DNA of 64,000 bases from Flavobacteriaceae bacterium PS02336 (GCA_029960065.1 JASCOF010000001.1:1-64000); one strand, 5' to 3'; shown: positions 44,665 through 55,654, numbered from the stretch's first letter. Program-made: numbers and translations. Notes: generated from the sequence alone by a model not told the origin.

Positions 44665-45160
44665 AGTATGTCGCTTTCATAAGCTGATTGCGGGTGCAAA
44701 TATAGGGCGTTTTTTGGATTGTAAAAACTTTTTTGAAACTATTTACAAAGAAAACCTTAATAATGTCAAAGACTTTAAAATTAGCAGAGAAAAAACTTCT
44801 TTTTCTGTTTCTTAAGCATTTTGAAAATTAGAAGCCTATCCTTCTGAAATTGTTATGTTTAAGTAGTTTTTTTTGTTTTGGTGATTCATAATGTTTACGC
44901 ATATGATTCGTTATTGTATTAAAATTGTATGTAGTAAATAATTTTTTGTAGGATTTAATTAACAAATATGAAATAAAAGACTATCTTACAGTTAAATAAG
45001 TATTTGGGCGCATGAGTCTTCAAGCAACCTGTCCTATTGATTTTATCTGTATTTTTCGAAACCAACATTTGCGGAGATTAAGAATTTATTCAAAAAATAT
45101 GGTAGCAACTAATGCAAAATCTATTGTAAAAGAGAAAATATAATTCAAATCATTTAAATT
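44665..45160. other. Region between tRNA copy 1 and the helicase gene
   Basis: 496 bp without a convincing gene. The first 60 bp are the tRNA promoter (TATATTTG on the minus strand, 44697-44704), shared with copy 2. The rest is AT-rich with no clear repeat; it may contain the helicase promoter, which I could not place. Confidence 0.5.
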
Positions 45161-48100
45161 TTGAAACAGCAAGATATATTAAAATTTTGGAGAGATATAG
45201 AGATATTTGATCTGCCTGATTTAAATAATGACGCATCACTTATTGAATTTAATGAAACGTTGCCTTGGTTGAATGAAGCGGTCCCTGCTAAGAAAAATTA
45301 TAAGTGGAGATATACATTGGTTTTTGGAAAAATAGAAAAGAAGCAGATTCTTGATCATTTGAATGCTTTACTTGAAACTGATAGTAAAAATGATTGGGAA
45401 GAATCTGTGCAGGGTTTTAGCTGTCTTTCAGCTCTAATATTGAATGAAGAAGGACGTCCGGAGCAGGATAACTATTTTATAGCAAGTTATATTTTCGGAA
45501 TTTCTCTTTTAGAGAATAAGGAAAAACTTTCCACTGTATCTTTAAATTTGGAAGATGCTAGAGAAGATTTTTTAGAACGTTTTAACATACCGGAAATAAT
45601 TCTTGAAAAAGATGAAGAATCTCCAAAGGGAGATGTAGTATATTGGGAACATATTAAAAGGGAAATTGTTTATCTTAATGAGCTTAGTAAGTGGAAGAAT
45701 GAAGAAATTAAAGTTTTTCTTTTAACAGAAGAAGTTCCTAAAGATAGTGAACCAAATAGTGGTTTTTTGAATAGTTTTTATCTTGATGATTTAAACTTTT
45801 TGACTTGTTTAGAAAAAAAGAATCAGAGCACCGCTCTTCAGTAATATCTAACCTTAGAGCCAAGTGAAAATAATAGAAAAGATTTAATACAGTACAAGAA
45901 ATTTTTATTCGATGCTATTAATCCAGATCAGCTGAGTTCTGGTAGATGGCCTTCTAAAATAGAATATGGGTTGTATACTGCGCAATCTGGAGCAATTAAT
46001 ACTATTTTTTCTAAACTTTTAAAATCAAAAGGAATTCAAGGAGTCAATGGTCCTCCAGGAACAGGTAAAACAACACTTTTGTTAGATGTTATAGCTGAAA
46101 TTATTGTAAATAGAGCTAAGGTTATTTCAGAATTAGGATATGACAAATTATTTCAATCAAGTTATGTCAAAATTGATAAAGAAACGGGCTATGATTTGTA
46201 TACGTATAATCTAAATTCAAAAATTCAAAATGACTATGGCATTGTAATAGCTAGTAATAACAATGCTGCGGTAGAAAATATAAGTAAAGAATTGCCAGCA
46301 AAATCGAAAATCGATACATCTGTATTTCAAGATGCGGATTATTTTTCTCAATGTTCTACAAAATTGATAAAAGAAGAAAGCTGGGGGGTCTTGGCAGCAG
46401 CTCTTGGAAATGCTAAAAATCGAAGTAACTTTAAAAAGTCTTTTTGGGTAACAAATAAAGAAGAGGGTATTATCGGTTTTAATGATTTGTTATATGAAAT
46501 TTATAAAGATGAGAACAATGACAAGACACATTTGCATTTTGACGCATTCAATCTTGAAAATAAAAAATTTAAAAGTTTATTAGACAAATTCGAAACTTTC
46601 AAAAAGAAAGCAAGCCAATTTCATGAATTATTACCTGAATTCATCGAAAATAAAAAGCAACAAAAAAGCGGTAATGTACAGCAAAAACAAATAGAAAAGA
46701 ATCTATTGCAACTTTCCAAAGAAAAGCAAATAATTCATGAAAAGGAAATTGATCTCAGAAAAGATTCTGGGAGAATAGAGTCAGCACTTCAATTACATCT
46801 TCAAAGAAAACCTTCATTTTTCTTTTTTCAAAAGTTATTTAATAGCTATAGTTTTCAAAAATGGAACTTAGAAGCTGGAGATGTTTTAGCACAATTAAAT
46901 AAAATAAATTCTGAATTAGATGCATTAAGTAAAGAACTAAAAATCAATAATAAAAAAACACAAGATCTAGTCTCTAAGCAAAATGATATTAGTGTTTTAT
47001 TGAAAAAGTTGAATGCATTTTTTGAAAAATATGATAAACTTAAAAACGAGTTAAATCAAAAGTATGAGATTGACACAAAAAATATTTTTGATTTAGAATT
47101 TGAACAAAAAGAGATATTAGATATTCATCTTCTGTATCCATATCATTCTCCAAAAATAGCAAAGCTAAGAAGCGAAATTTTTCTTTCGGCATTACAACTG
47201 CATCATGATGTGATTTTAGCTAATGCAAAGAAAATTAGAAATAATTTGAATGCATATTTTGAAATGACCGCGGGCTGGGTGAAAGTGGATGCGAAAATAA
47301 CACAAAATTTATGGGATACATTTTTCCTGTGTGTGCCAGTAGTTTCAACTACATTAGCCTCTGCAAGTAGATTGTTTCCTAATAAAGACAAAGAACAAAT
47401 TGGCTGGTTATTAATTGACGAAGCAGGACAGGCGACACCTCAATCTGCTGCTGGGTTAATCCATCGAGCTAAGCGTTGTGTTATAGTTGGAGATCCTTTA
47501 CAAGTAGAGCCAGTTGTTACTATGCCGAAAAAACTAATGACTAAGTTAAGAAACGAACATAACGTATCAGTAGATTGGTCTCCGTACAAAGTGTCTGTAC
47601 AGCAATTATCAGATAGAGTTTCGGAAACTGGTACATATATGAAAGTGGATGGTACTGATGAAAAAATATGGACAGGTTTTCCTTTGCGAACACACAGACG
47701 TTGTGATGAACCTATGTTTTCAATTGCAAATGAGATAGCTTACAATAATCAGATGGTAAAGGCAGTACATGAAAATTCAGAAGAGGAATTTATTGGAGCT
47801 TCAAGTTGGTTCGATGTTAAGATAGGAGGAACTATTAAAAACAAGCACGTTGTTGTTGAAGAAATAACACTTTTGCAACAGAAAATTCAAGATTTGAGAA
47901 ATGTTGGATTCAAAGAAGATATTTATGTTATTTCTCCTTTTAAATCGGTTGCCTTGTACTGTGAAGATGTTTTTAAGTATGACAAGAAAGTTTCTTGTGG
48001 TACTATACATAGGTTTCAAGGAAAAGAAGCTGATATTGTATTTCTAGTTTTGGGTAGTAATCCCAGTTCTTCTGGAGCTAGAAACTGGGCTTCTCAAAGA

Positions 48101-48217
48101 CCAAACATGTTAAATGTAGCAGTTACTAGAGCTAAAAAGCGTTTTTATGTAATAGGAAATAAAAAACTCTGGGCTTCTTGTAATTACTTCAGTTCAATGG
48201 CCAATGCTGTCAAATAG
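45161..48217 (+). pseudogene. Upf1-like SF1 helicase gene interrupted by one stop
   Basis: One reading frame of 1019 codons from a TTG start is broken by a single TAA at 45842-45844 (codon 228, CTT-CAG-TAA-TAT-CTA); the frame is otherwise open and encodes YLTLEPSENNRKD right after it. The second half has all SF1 helicase motifs of the Upf1/DNA2/COG1112 type: Walker A GPPGTGKTT, motif II LIDEAGQAT, motif III VGDPLQVEPV, motif V TIHRFQGKEAD and motif VI NVAVTRAKKRF. An internal region of about 250 residues between Walker A and motif II is coiled coil. A C-to-T change of a CAA codon would create the stop. Whether the halves work as two proteins (the second could start at TTG 45971), by readthrough, or not at all is open. 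Confidence 0.75.
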
Positions 48218-48271
48218 AAATACTGAGATTTTGATTGGTTTCTAAATGTTGAAAATTCATAGAAAAAAAAG

Positions 48272-48303
48272 AAAACCCTGCAAATCTTCTGATCTGCAGG
48301 GTT
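48272..48303. terminator. Terminator after the helicase / tRNA-Ser copy 2
   Basis: AAACCCTGCA ... TGCAGGGTTT stem with an internal mismatch and an A run on the left, so it can end the minus-strand tRNA transcript and probably the helicase mRNA. Confidence 0.85.
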
Positions 48304-48338
48304 TGTTGAATTTCTATGAGCTTCTTTTAAGCTCTCAG

Positions 48339-48423
48339 CGGAGAAAGAGGGATTCGAACCCCCGGACCTGTTACAGTCAACAGTTTTCAAGACTGCCGCA
48401 TTCGACCGCTCTGCCATTTCTCC
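48339..48423 (-). tRNA. tRNA-Ser(UGA), copy 2
   Basis: Identical to the copy at 44580, including anticodon TGA and the variable arm. The 60 bp upstream also resemble those of copy 1, with TATATTTG at 48456-48463. Two identical copies 3.8 kb apart, with an accessory gene between, point to duplication at a tRNA gene. Confidence 0.96.
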
Positions 48424-48574
48424 AGTATGTTGCTCTCATTGCCTGATTGCGGGTGCAAATATAAGACGGTTTTTTGGTTATAAAAACTTTTTATCGACTT
48501 TTTTTTTAAGTTTTTTATAATAATTTTCAAGTGTCTAATTATCAGTATTTCCGAAAATGAGATTTTTTGAAAAA

Positions 48575-48973
48575 TTAGTCTAAATCGTCTAAAATTGGCG
48601 TCGGTTTTTTATTTTCATCTACCGCAACAAACGAAAAAGTTCCAGAAACTACCGTTTCACGAAGCTCCGAATACATTTGTTCCATAAAAATATCAACATG
48701 AATTTTACAGCTGGTTCTTCCAACGCTGTCTACTTTTGCAACTAATTCGATTAATGTTCCAGCAGGAATTGCTTTTTTAAAGTCTATTTGCCCCGTTGAG
48801 ATCGTCACTACTTTTTTTCGGCTGAAACGCGTCGCACAAATAAAGGCAACTTCATCCATTAGATGCAGTGCTGTTCCTCCAAATAAAGTGTCATAATGAT
48901 TTGTTGTGCTAGGGAAAACAGCTTTAAAAATTCTTGTTTCCGATTTTAAAATTCTTTCTTCTACCGTTCCCAT
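48575..48973 (-). CDS. Acyl-CoA thioesterase, hotdog fold
   Basis: Start taken at MGTVEERILKSETRIFKAVF (132 aa); an upstream ATG at 49015 would overlap ribBA by 41 bp. The YdiI/YciA-type pattern is clear: FPSTTNHYDTLFGGTALHLM, with the N-H-x-x-x-L-F-G-G active-site loop and a following helix with D/E (MDEVAFICATRF). It hydrolyses acyl-CoA, substrate not determined. It follows ribBA by one base, so probably cotranscribed. Confidence 0.85.
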   Translation of the reverse strand: MGTVEERILKSETRIFKAVFPSTTNHYDTLFGGTALHLMDEVAFICATRFSRKKVVTISTGQIDFKKAIPAGTLIELVAKVDSVGRTSCKIHVDIFMEQMYSELRETVVSGTFSFVAVDENKKPTPILDDLD

Positions 48974-48974
48974 A

Positions 48975-50108
48975 TTAGTAATTAACGTATTCTGTAATTT
49001 CAAGTCCATACCCAATCATACCGACACGTTTTGTTTGTTCCGTGTTTGAAACTAGTCTGATTTTAGAAATATCAATATCGTGAAGAATCTGTGCTCCAAT
49101 TCCGTAGTCTTTGCTGTCAATAATCACTTTTGGAGCTTTTAGTGTTCCTTGTGATTGAAGTGTTTTAAGCTCCGAAATTCGATTTAAAAGGTTGACAGCT
49201 GTCATATCTTGATTGATAAAAATAACAGCGCCCTTTCCGTTCTCATTGATTACTTTAAACATATCATCTAATTGCTGTTCCGCATTATTAGTCAAAGTGC
49301 CTAATAAGTCATTATTAACCTGAGAAGAGTGAATTCTAGTCAAAATAGGCTCTCCAAGATTCCATGTTCCTTTAGTTAAAGCGATATGAATTTGTTTGTT
49401 TGTGGTTTGTTCGTAAGCTCTTAATCTGAAAGTTCCAAAACGAGTTTCAATATCAAAATCTTCTTTCTTAACGATTAAGCTGTCGTGCTGCATTCTGTAA
49501 GCAACTAAATCTTCAATAGAAACTAGTTTCAAATCGAATTTTTTAGCCACTTTTATCAATTCAGGTAAACGAGACATCGTTCCGTCTTCATTAAGAATTT
49601 CACAGATTACACCCGCTGGTTTAAATCCAGCTAAACGTGCAAAATCAATTGCTGCTTCTGTATGTCCAGTTCTTCTCAAAACACCTCCTTGTTTAGCAAT
49701 TAAAGGGAAAATATGTCCTGGTCGAGCTAAATCGTGTGGTTTTGTATTAGGGTCAACCAAGGCTTCAACTGTTTTAGCGCGATCTGCTGCTGAAATTCCA
49801 GTTGTAACGCCATTTCCTTTTAAATCAACAGAAACAGTAAAAGCAGTTTCCATATGATCAGTGTTATTGGTAACCATTGCACGAAGATCTAGTTCTTTAC
49901 AACGGCTTTCTGTTAGCGGTGTACAGATCAATCCGCGTCCGTGTGTGGCCATAAAGTTGATCATTTCCGGAGTTATTTTTTCAGCTGCAGCTAAAAAATC
50001 ACCTTCGTTTTCACGATCTTCATCATCGACTACAATGATTACTTTACCTTGACGAATATCTTCTATAGCTTCCTCAATGGTATTCAGTTGTATTTTTGTT
50101 GTTGACAT
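48975..50108 (-). CDS. ribBA: RibBA-type protein with decayed GTP cyclohydrolase half
   Basis: 377 aa. The N-terminal 205 residues are an intact 3,4-dihydroxy-2-butanone-4-phosphate synthase: [11 protein letters not shown] (Glu and Asp binding metal), [10 protein letters not shown] and THTEA-like [11 protein letters not shown]. The C-terminal 170 residues correspond to GTP cyclohydrolase II, but the zinc-binding cysteine segment (normally GDVFGSLRCDCGEQL) reads [18 protein letters not shown], with no cysteines, so this half cannot be active. Such RibBA proteins occur in Flavobacteriia, where a separate RibA supplies the second activity; none is visible here. Confidence 0.9.
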   Translation of the reverse strand: MSTTKIQLNTIEEAIEDIRQGKVIIVVDDEDRENEGDFLAAAEKITPEMINFMATHGRGLICTPLTESRCKELDLRAMVTNNTDHMETAFTVSVDLKGNGVTTGISAADRAKTVEALVDPNTKPHDLARPGHIFPLIAKQGGVLRRTGHTEAAIDFARLAGFKPAGVICEILNEDGTMSRLPELIKVAKKFDLKLVSIEDLVAYRMQHDSLIVKKEDFDIETRFGTFRLRAYEQTTNKQIHIALTKGTWNLGEPILTRIHSSQVNNDLLGTLTNNAEQQLDDMFKVINENGKGAVIFINQDMTAVNLLNRISELKTLQSQGTLKAPKVIIDSKDYGIGAQILHDIDISKIRLVSNTEQTKRVGMIGYGLEITEYVNY

Positions 50109-50110
50109 AA

Positions 50111-51565
50111 TTATTGTTGCTTTTGAGCAGGTGAGAACCGCTCGGAAATTTTCTGAAATAGTTGTGAAATCGGGGTTGTAATCGCATCAAAATTGATTAA
50201 ACCGTTATCGTTTGTTGCGCGATAAGTTAAAAGAATAGCCAATGGCAGTAAGATAAACGACGACATCCATGATCCCATAAATGGAGTCATGCCGCCTTCT
50301 TGCGATAATCTTTTTCCAAAAGTGTTAATAAAGTGAAAGGTAATAAAGATCAAGACTGCAAATACAATTGGAAGTCCAAGTCCGCCTTTTCTAATAATAG
50401 CACCAAGAGGAGCTCCAATAAAGAACATTAAAAAACAGGCAAATGCAATCACGAACTTTTCGTATAAGGCAGTTAAATGTTTATTGATATCGCGCTGTTT
50501 GTCTTTTAAGTCTTTTTGCGTTGTTTCTATCGAGTAAATGTTGCTGGTAATATTACTTCCTGCCATTTTCAAAATATCAACTTGATCTTTGTTGGAATAC
50601 AAAGACATAAGATTATTGGGCAGCTGTTTTTTCTTTAAATCACTTTTTGCAGGAGTAGGATATCTTCTAATTCCAACACGTTGATTAATATTTTCTGAAA
50701 AAGAGACAATTTCGTTGTCCAGATTTTTATTTAAAGAATCTAAAGTATACGTTAGTTCATTTACGTTTAACATTGCGTTTGTACCCGCAATGCTTTCTTT
50801 GCTTTCATCAACTTTATTTAATTCAGATAAGTCAATATTGATAATCTGCTTTTTAAATTTTCCTTTTATGAAAGGCATTTTTGCACGGTCTTCGTATTTT
50901 TTAGGAGTAACATCTTGGTAGTAATAGCCATCATTTAAAACGAGTTTTAAGATACTCGATTTTTCGCTGCTTATTAATTCACCAGTTTTAGATTTAATAA
51001 CCGTTTTATTTTCTCCCATATTACTAGGCTTTTCATGAATGGTAACTTCTGTCAGTTTGTTTCCATTCTCTCCAGATTTTTTTACAACTTTGATATTATA
51101 AAAACCAAGATCGTTAAATTGTCCTTCTACAATCGCCATTGCGGGTTTGGCCTGTGCGATATTTTTTCTAAAGTTTACGAATTTGTACTCTGCATACGGA
51201 ATAACATTGTTGGCAAACCAAAATGCCACAATACTTAAAACGAAAATAAAGACAATTAAGACACGCATGGCACGCTGAAGGGAGATTCCAGAAGATTTCA
51301 TTGCAGCAAACTCGTAGTTTTCGGCTAAGTTTCCGAAAGTCATAATCGAGGCCAGTAAAACCGAAAGTGGTAAAACCAGCGGTATAATACGAGGCATAGA
51401 AAAAAGCAGGAATTTCACGACCAATATTAAGTCGAGATCTTTACCTGCTAGTTCTGATATAAATAGCCATACTGTTTGCAGTATGAATATGAAAAATAGA
51501 ATTACAAATACCGTAGTAAATGTAAATAAGAATGTTTTTAATAAGTATTTGTCTAGAATTTTCAA
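50111..51565 (-). CDS. LptF/LptG family permease
   Basis: 484-aa membrane subunit of the lipopolysaccharide export ABC transporter family (YjgP/YjgQ). Three membrane helices at the N-terminus and three at the C-terminus enclose a large periplasmic domain (about 110-375), which carries a Bacteroidota-type insert. The start MKILDKYLLKTFLFTFTTVF is typical. Whether it is LptF or LptG cannot be decided. It lies 2 bp after ribBA and 8 bp before the lolA-like gene, so the cluster is an operon. Confidence 0.9.
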   Translation of the reverse strand: MKILDKYLLKTFLFTFTTVFVILFFIFILQTVWLFISELAGKDLDLILVVKFLLFSMPRIIPLVLPLSVLLASIMTFGNLAENYEFAAMKSSGISLQRAMRVLIVFIFVLSIVAFWFANNVIPYAEYKFVNFRKNIAQAKPAMAIVEGQFNDLGFYNIKVVKKSGENGNKLTEVTIHEKPSNMGENKTVIKSKTGELISSEKSSILKLVLNDGYYYQDVTPKKYEDRAKMPFIKGKFKKQIINIDLSELNKVDESKESIAGTNAMLNVNELTYTLDSLNKNLDNEIVSFSENINQRVGIRRYPTPAKSDLKKKQLPNNLMSLYSNKDQVDILKMAGSNITSNIYSIETTQKDLKDKQRDINKHLTALYEKFVIAFACFLMFFIGAPLGAIIRKGGLGLPIVFAVLIFITFHFINTFGKRLSQEGGMTPFMGSWMSSFILLPLAILLTYRATNDNGLINFDAITTPISQLFQKISERFSPAQKQQ

Positions 51566-51573
51566 CCTTCTGA

Positions 51574-52221
51574 TTAATCTAATTTATTGATGTAGTATTT
51601 CGGGTATTTACTCGCTACAAAGGTAAATTGATTTTTTGATAATGGCTGATTGGTTTTAAAAGAATTAACGGTTAAAGTTGTTTTTGTTCCGTTTTTTCCA
51701 GTTTCAATCAAATTGTAGATGTGTTTTGTCTGAACATCAACACCTAAAAGAATTTCTTTTCTTTGGTCTTTACCGCTTGTAGGAACTAATTTGATGTATT
51801 GAATTTTTCTTCCTTTTACATTTTGCACAATATCCATCGTGTATTTGTAACCAGAATTAAAGAAAGTAAGCATTTTTGAAGGAGTGATAGCATTATCATC
51901 TTTCTCGTTTACTTTAGAAATAGTAACTTCTTCGTCTTCAGGAACGATTGTGTATGTTTTTTGACCGTCAAAAATTTTAGTTACGCCCATGAAATTCAAA
52001 ACATATTGATTTCCTTTCATTGTAACATTCCCTTTACTGTCTTGATTGATGTTTTCTTTAGTGTTATTCAAAGAATATTTAAAGTCAATAACAATATTGT
52101 CGTAGCTTTTTATTTTTGAAGTTACTTCGTTCAATAAATCTTTTGCTTTTTTATCTTGAGCCTGAATAGAAGTGAAGCTCAAAAGCAAAATAACTGCCAT
52201 TTGTAAACACTTTTTAGTCAT
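51574..52221 (-). CDS. lolA: LolA-like outer-membrane lipoprotein carrier
   Basis: Start placed at MTKKCLQMAVILLLSFTSIQ (215 aa), which gives a normal signal peptide ending at AQA; longer starts at 52263 and 52311 would precede it with a polar tail and overlap ftsK. The mature protein has LolA-type pattern: AKDLLNEVTSKIKSYDNIVI and MTFYNPGYKY-like MLTFFNSGYKYTMDIV. It carries lipoproteins across the periplasm. Length fits the family. Confidence 0.88.
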   Translation of the reverse strand: MTKKCLQMAVILLLSFTSIQAQDKKAKDLLNEVTSKIKSYDNIVIDFKYSLNNTKENINQDSKGNVTMKGNQYVLNFMGVTKIFDGQKTYTIVPEDEEVTISKVNEKDDNAITPSKMLTFFNSGYKYTMDIVQNVKGRKIQYIKLVPTSGKDQRKEILLGVDVQTKHIYNLIETGKNGTKTTLTVNSFKTNQPLSKNQFTFVASKYPKYYINKLD

Positions 52222-52273
52222 GTTAAAGATAGAATTGTTGTTGATTTCTTGAATTTTTGCTTTCATGATTGGA

Positions 52274-54727
52274 TTAATTTTGTTCATTATTAAAAAATTG
52301 ATCAAGAGCACTTAAGTCTAAAATATTTACGCTTCTGGCTTTACTACCTTCGAACGGACCAACAATTCCAGCTGCTTCCAGCTGATCGATCAAACGACCT
52401 GCTCTGTTGTATCCTAATTTTAATTTTCGCTGCAATAAAGAAGCAGAACCTTGCTGTGCATTGACAATTATCTCTGCCGCTTCTCTAAATAAAGTATCTC
52501 TTTCGGAAATGTCTATATCAAGATTAATGCCAGTTTCTTCTCCAACAAACTCTGGAAGTAAATAAGCTGTAGCATATGCTTTTTGTCCGCCAATGAAATC
52601 TGTAATTTTTTCCACTTCTGGAGTGTCAATAAATGCGCACTGTACACGCACAACATCGTTTCCGTTTGTATATAATAAATCTCCTCGTCCAATTAATTGA
52701 TCTGCTCCTTGAGTGTCCAAAATTGTTCTCGAGTCAATTTTTGAAGTTACTCTAAAAGCAATTCTGGCAGGGAAATTGGCTTTAATCAAACCTGTAATAA
52801 CGTTAACAGATGGTCTTTGTGTTGCAATAATTAAGTGAATTCCGATTGCACGGGCTAACTGTGCTAAACGAGCAATAGGAATCTCCACTTCTTTTCCAGC
52901 GGTCATAATTAAATCAGCAAACTCATCGACAACCAAAACGATGTAGGGTAAAAATCGGTGGCCAGCTTCTGGATTTAATTTTCTTGCTTTAAATTTATCG
53001 TTGTATTCTTTGATGTTACGAACCATCGCATCTTTTAATAAAGAATAGCGGTTATCCATTTCTGTACAAAGTGAATTTAAAGTATTGACAACCTTTGCAT
53101 TATCCGTTATAATAGCATCTTCAGTATCAGGAAGTTTAGCTAAATAATGTCTTTCAATTTTATTAAAAAGTGTAAGCTCCACTTTTTTCGGATCGACTAA
53201 AACGAATTTTACTTCTGCAGGATGTTTTTTGTATAATAATGAAGTTAAAACCGCATTTAATCCAACAGATTTTCCTTGTCCAGTTGCTCCAGCCATTAAT
53301 AAGTGAGGCATTTTTGCCAGATCGACAACAAATGTTTCGTTCGAAATAGTTTTACCTAAAGCAATTGGAAGTTCCATTTCGGCTTCTTGGAACTTTGCCG
53401 CTCCAATAACACTTTTCATAGAAACCATAGTTGGGTTTTTGTTCGGAACCTCAATACCGATAGTGCCTTTTCCGGGAATTGGCGCAATAATACGAATTCC
53501 TAATGCAGATAATGACAACGCAATATCATCTTCTAAACTCTTAATTTTTGAAATTCTAATTCCAGCTTCAGGAACAATTTCATATAAAGTAACCGATGGT
53601 CCAACAGTTGCTTTAATTTGTGCAATTTCGATTTTGTAGTTACGAAGTGTATCTACAATCTTGTTTTTATTTTCTTCTAATTCTTCCTGATTAATTGTGA
53701 TGCCACCAGTCGAATATTCTTTTAATAAATCGATGGTTGGGAATTTGTAATTGGATAAATCCAAAGTTGGGTCAAATAATCCGAAATCGGCAACTAGTCG
53801 TGAAGCCAAGTTTTCTTCGATAATATCTTCTTCTTCGGCTTTTTCAATTACAAATGCATCATCAGGAGAAACTAATGGCAATTCTTGTTTTGGCTGAATT
53901 GGTTTTAAAATCGGATTTAACTCAATTTCTGAAGAATGAGAAATAGTTGGTTTTAATGCCTCTTTGTTAAGCTCGAATTGTGTATCAACCGTTTTAATGT
54001 GGATGTCATCTATTTCTGGATCACTTTCGATTTCTTCTTTTATAGCAAATTCTTCTAGATTATAAGCACTTTCGGGCTGGTTTACAGCTGGTTTTAAAGT
54101 GTCTAATTCTGATTTCAATTCTTTTTTAGTAGAATCAAAATAAGATTGGATTTTTTCTGGCGATAATTTGATTTTGAAAATCAGATATACAATTAAACCG
54201 AAAAGTAAAGTAAGAAGAGTACCTGTTTTTCCAATATAATCCTGAAGGAATAAGTTTAATTCGTACCCAATTGTGCCACCTAATTCTGGAGCAGAAGTGG
54301 CAAAGAAGCCAAATAAAATAGAAACAATAATGATTGCAAAAATATCCCAAAACCAAGTATTCTTTAGTTTTTGGGTGGAAAGCTCCAGTGCTAAAAACAT
54401 TCCGGTAAGGAAAAATAAACGTACAAAAATAAACGAAGCAAGTCCAAAACCTCTGTAGATGATTAAATCTGCTAAATAGGCTCCGAATTTTCCAAGCCAA
54501 TTTTCTGCAGCTTCAGTACGGTCGCCAAGCTGGTTTACAACGCTTTGGTCGTTCTGCCATTGTCCATTTACGTAAAAAGAAATAAATGCAACTAATAATG
54601 CAATGGAAAAAAGAACTAAAAGACATCCTAAAACAAACTTTTGTTGTTTAGATATCTTAAAGGATCTTTTTGTTCCTTCTTGTTTGTCGTTTTTTTTATC
54701 TACAGTTTCTTTTTTATTTTTTGCCAT
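52274..54727 (-). CDS. ftsK: DNA translocase FtsK
   Basis: 817 aa. Four N-terminal membrane helices (residues about 30-190), an acidic linker to about 340, the motor domain with Walker A GATGQGKSVGLN and Walker B LVVDEFADL, and the C-terminal gamma winged helix (SASLLQRKLKLGYNRAGRLI) that reads KOPS. It pumps the chromosome at the division septum and helps dimer resolution. The C-terminal signature NFPARIAFRVTSKIDSRTIL is also present. Length is normal. Confidence 0.97.
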   Translation of the reverse strand: MAKNKKETVDKKNDKQEGTKRSFKISKQQKFVLGCLLVLFSIALLVAFISFYVNGQWQNDQSVVNQLGDRTEAAENWLGKFGAYLADLIIYRGFGLASFIFVRLFFLTGMFLALELSTQKLKNTWFWDIFAIIIVSILFGFFATSAPELGGTIGYELNLFLQDYIGKTGTLLTLLFGLIVYLIFKIKLSPEKIQSYFDSTKKELKSELDTLKPAVNQPESAYNLEEFAIKEEIESDPEIDDIHIKTVDTQFELNKEALKPTISHSSEIELNPILKPIQPKQELPLVSPDDAFVIEKAEEEDIIEENLASRLVADFGLFDPTLDLSNYKFPTIDLLKEYSTGGITINQEELEENKNKIVDTLRNYKIEIAQIKATVGPSVTLYEIVPEAGIRISKIKSLEDDIALSLSALGIRIIAPIPGKGTIGIEVPNKNPTMVSMKSVIGAAKFQEAEMELPIALGKTISNETFVVDLAKMPHLLMAGATGQGKSVGLNAVLTSLLYKKHPAEVKFVLVDPKKVELTLFNKIERHYLAKLPDTEDAIITDNAKVVNTLNSLCTEMDNRYSLLKDAMVRNIKEYNDKFKARKLNPEAGHRFLPYIVLVVDEFADLIMTAGKEVEIPIARLAQLARAIGIHLIIATQRPSVNVITGLIKANFPARIAFRVTSKIDSRTILDTQGADQLIGRGDLLYTNGNDVVRVQCAFIDTPEVEKITDFIGGQKAYATAYLLPEFVGEETGINLDIDISERDTLFREAAEIIVNAQQGSASLLQRKLKLGYNRAGRLIDQLEAAGIVGPFEGSKARSVNILDLSALDQFFNNEQN

Positions 54728-54745
54728 TCTTGCGTTTTCCTTTGC

Positions 54746-55120
54746 CTAAGTAAATTTTGGAATATAAATAATCAAGCCTATTGCAATTGCAGTCATTGCG
54801 GCAAAAAATACCGCTCCGGCAGCAATATCTTTAATAAATCCGATTCGTTTGCTGTAATCAGGATGGATAAAATCGGCAATTTTTTCAACTGCCGTATTCA
54901 ATCCTTCAATGCTTAAAACCAAACCGATGGCAAATGTCTGGCACAGCCATTCGGTTTGTGAAATATGAAAATAGAACCCAGCGATGGTCATTAGAATTCC
55001 TAATGAGAATTGAACCATAACGCTATGTTCTGTTTTGATCAATTTTACAGCTCCTTTAAAAGCATATGTCATGCTTTTTAAGCGACCTGTAACAAAAGTA
55101 TTGTCTTTTTGAAACTCCAT
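54746..55120 (-). CDS. dgkA: Diacylglycerol kinase family protein
   Basis: 124 aa with three membrane helices and the DgkA signature (EGLNTAVEKIADFIHPDYSK, residues near 70-90; E76-type glutamate and N72-type asparagine). It phosphorylates diacylglycerol or undecaprenol in the inner membrane. Located 18 bp upstream of ftsK in transcription order. Confidence 0.92.
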   Translation of the reverse strand: MEFQKDNTFVTGRLKSMTYAFKGAVKLIKTEHSVMVQFSLGILMTIAGFYFHISQTEWLCQTFAIGLVLSIEGLNTAVEKIADFIHPDYSKRIGFIKDIAAGAVFFAAMTAIAIGLIIYIPKFT

Positions 55121-55130
55121 TTAGAGTGTA

Positions 55131-55628
55131 TTAAAGTGCAGCTAAAGCAGCTTCGTAATTTGGTTCGTTTGCAATTTCTGCTACTTGTTCTGTGTGAACA
55201 ATTTTTCCGTCAGCATTTACAACAATGATTGCTCTAGAGTGTAAACCTTTTAATGGACCATCAACAATTTCTAAACCGTTTGCTTTTCCGAAATCACCTT
55301 CTTGAAAATCAGACAAGTTAACTACATTTTCTAAACCTTCTGCACCGCAAAAACGTTTTTGAGCGAAAGGTAAATCTCTAGAAATACATAAAACGGTAGT
55401 GTTCTCTAATCCGCTAGCACTTTGATTGAATTTTCTAACAGAGGCAGCACAAGTTCCTGTATCAACACTTGGAAAGATATTTAAAACTAATTTTTTACCA
55501 GCGAATGTACTTAAAGACGCAACTGATAAATCGTTTTGAACTAATTTGAAGTCAGCCAATTGTGTACCAACTGCTGGTAATTCGCCTGATGTATGAACTG
55601 GATTTCCTCCTAATGTGATAGATGCCAT
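55131..55628 (-). CDS. tpx: Thiol peroxidase
   Basis: 165-aa atypical 2-Cys peroxiredoxin. Peroxidatic C60 lies in [12 protein letters not shown] and the resolving C94 in [10 protein letters not shown]; Tpx-type [11 protein letters not shown] is present. It lowers hydrogen peroxide and lipid peroxides using thioredoxin. Its own promoter is marked by TACTTTTG upstream. It is 10 bp from dgkA, so may be cotranscribed. Confidence 0.96.
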   Translation of the reverse strand: MASITLGGNPVHTSGELPAVGTQLADFKLVQNDLSVASLSTFAGKKLVLNIFPSVDTGTCAASVRKFNQSASGLENTTVLCISRDLPFAQKRFCGAEGLENVVNLSDFQEGDFGKANGLEIVDGPLKGLHSRAIIVVNADGKIVHTEQVAEIANEPNYEAALAAL

Positions 55629-55654
55629 GATTTTTGTTTAAAATTAATGAGGTT

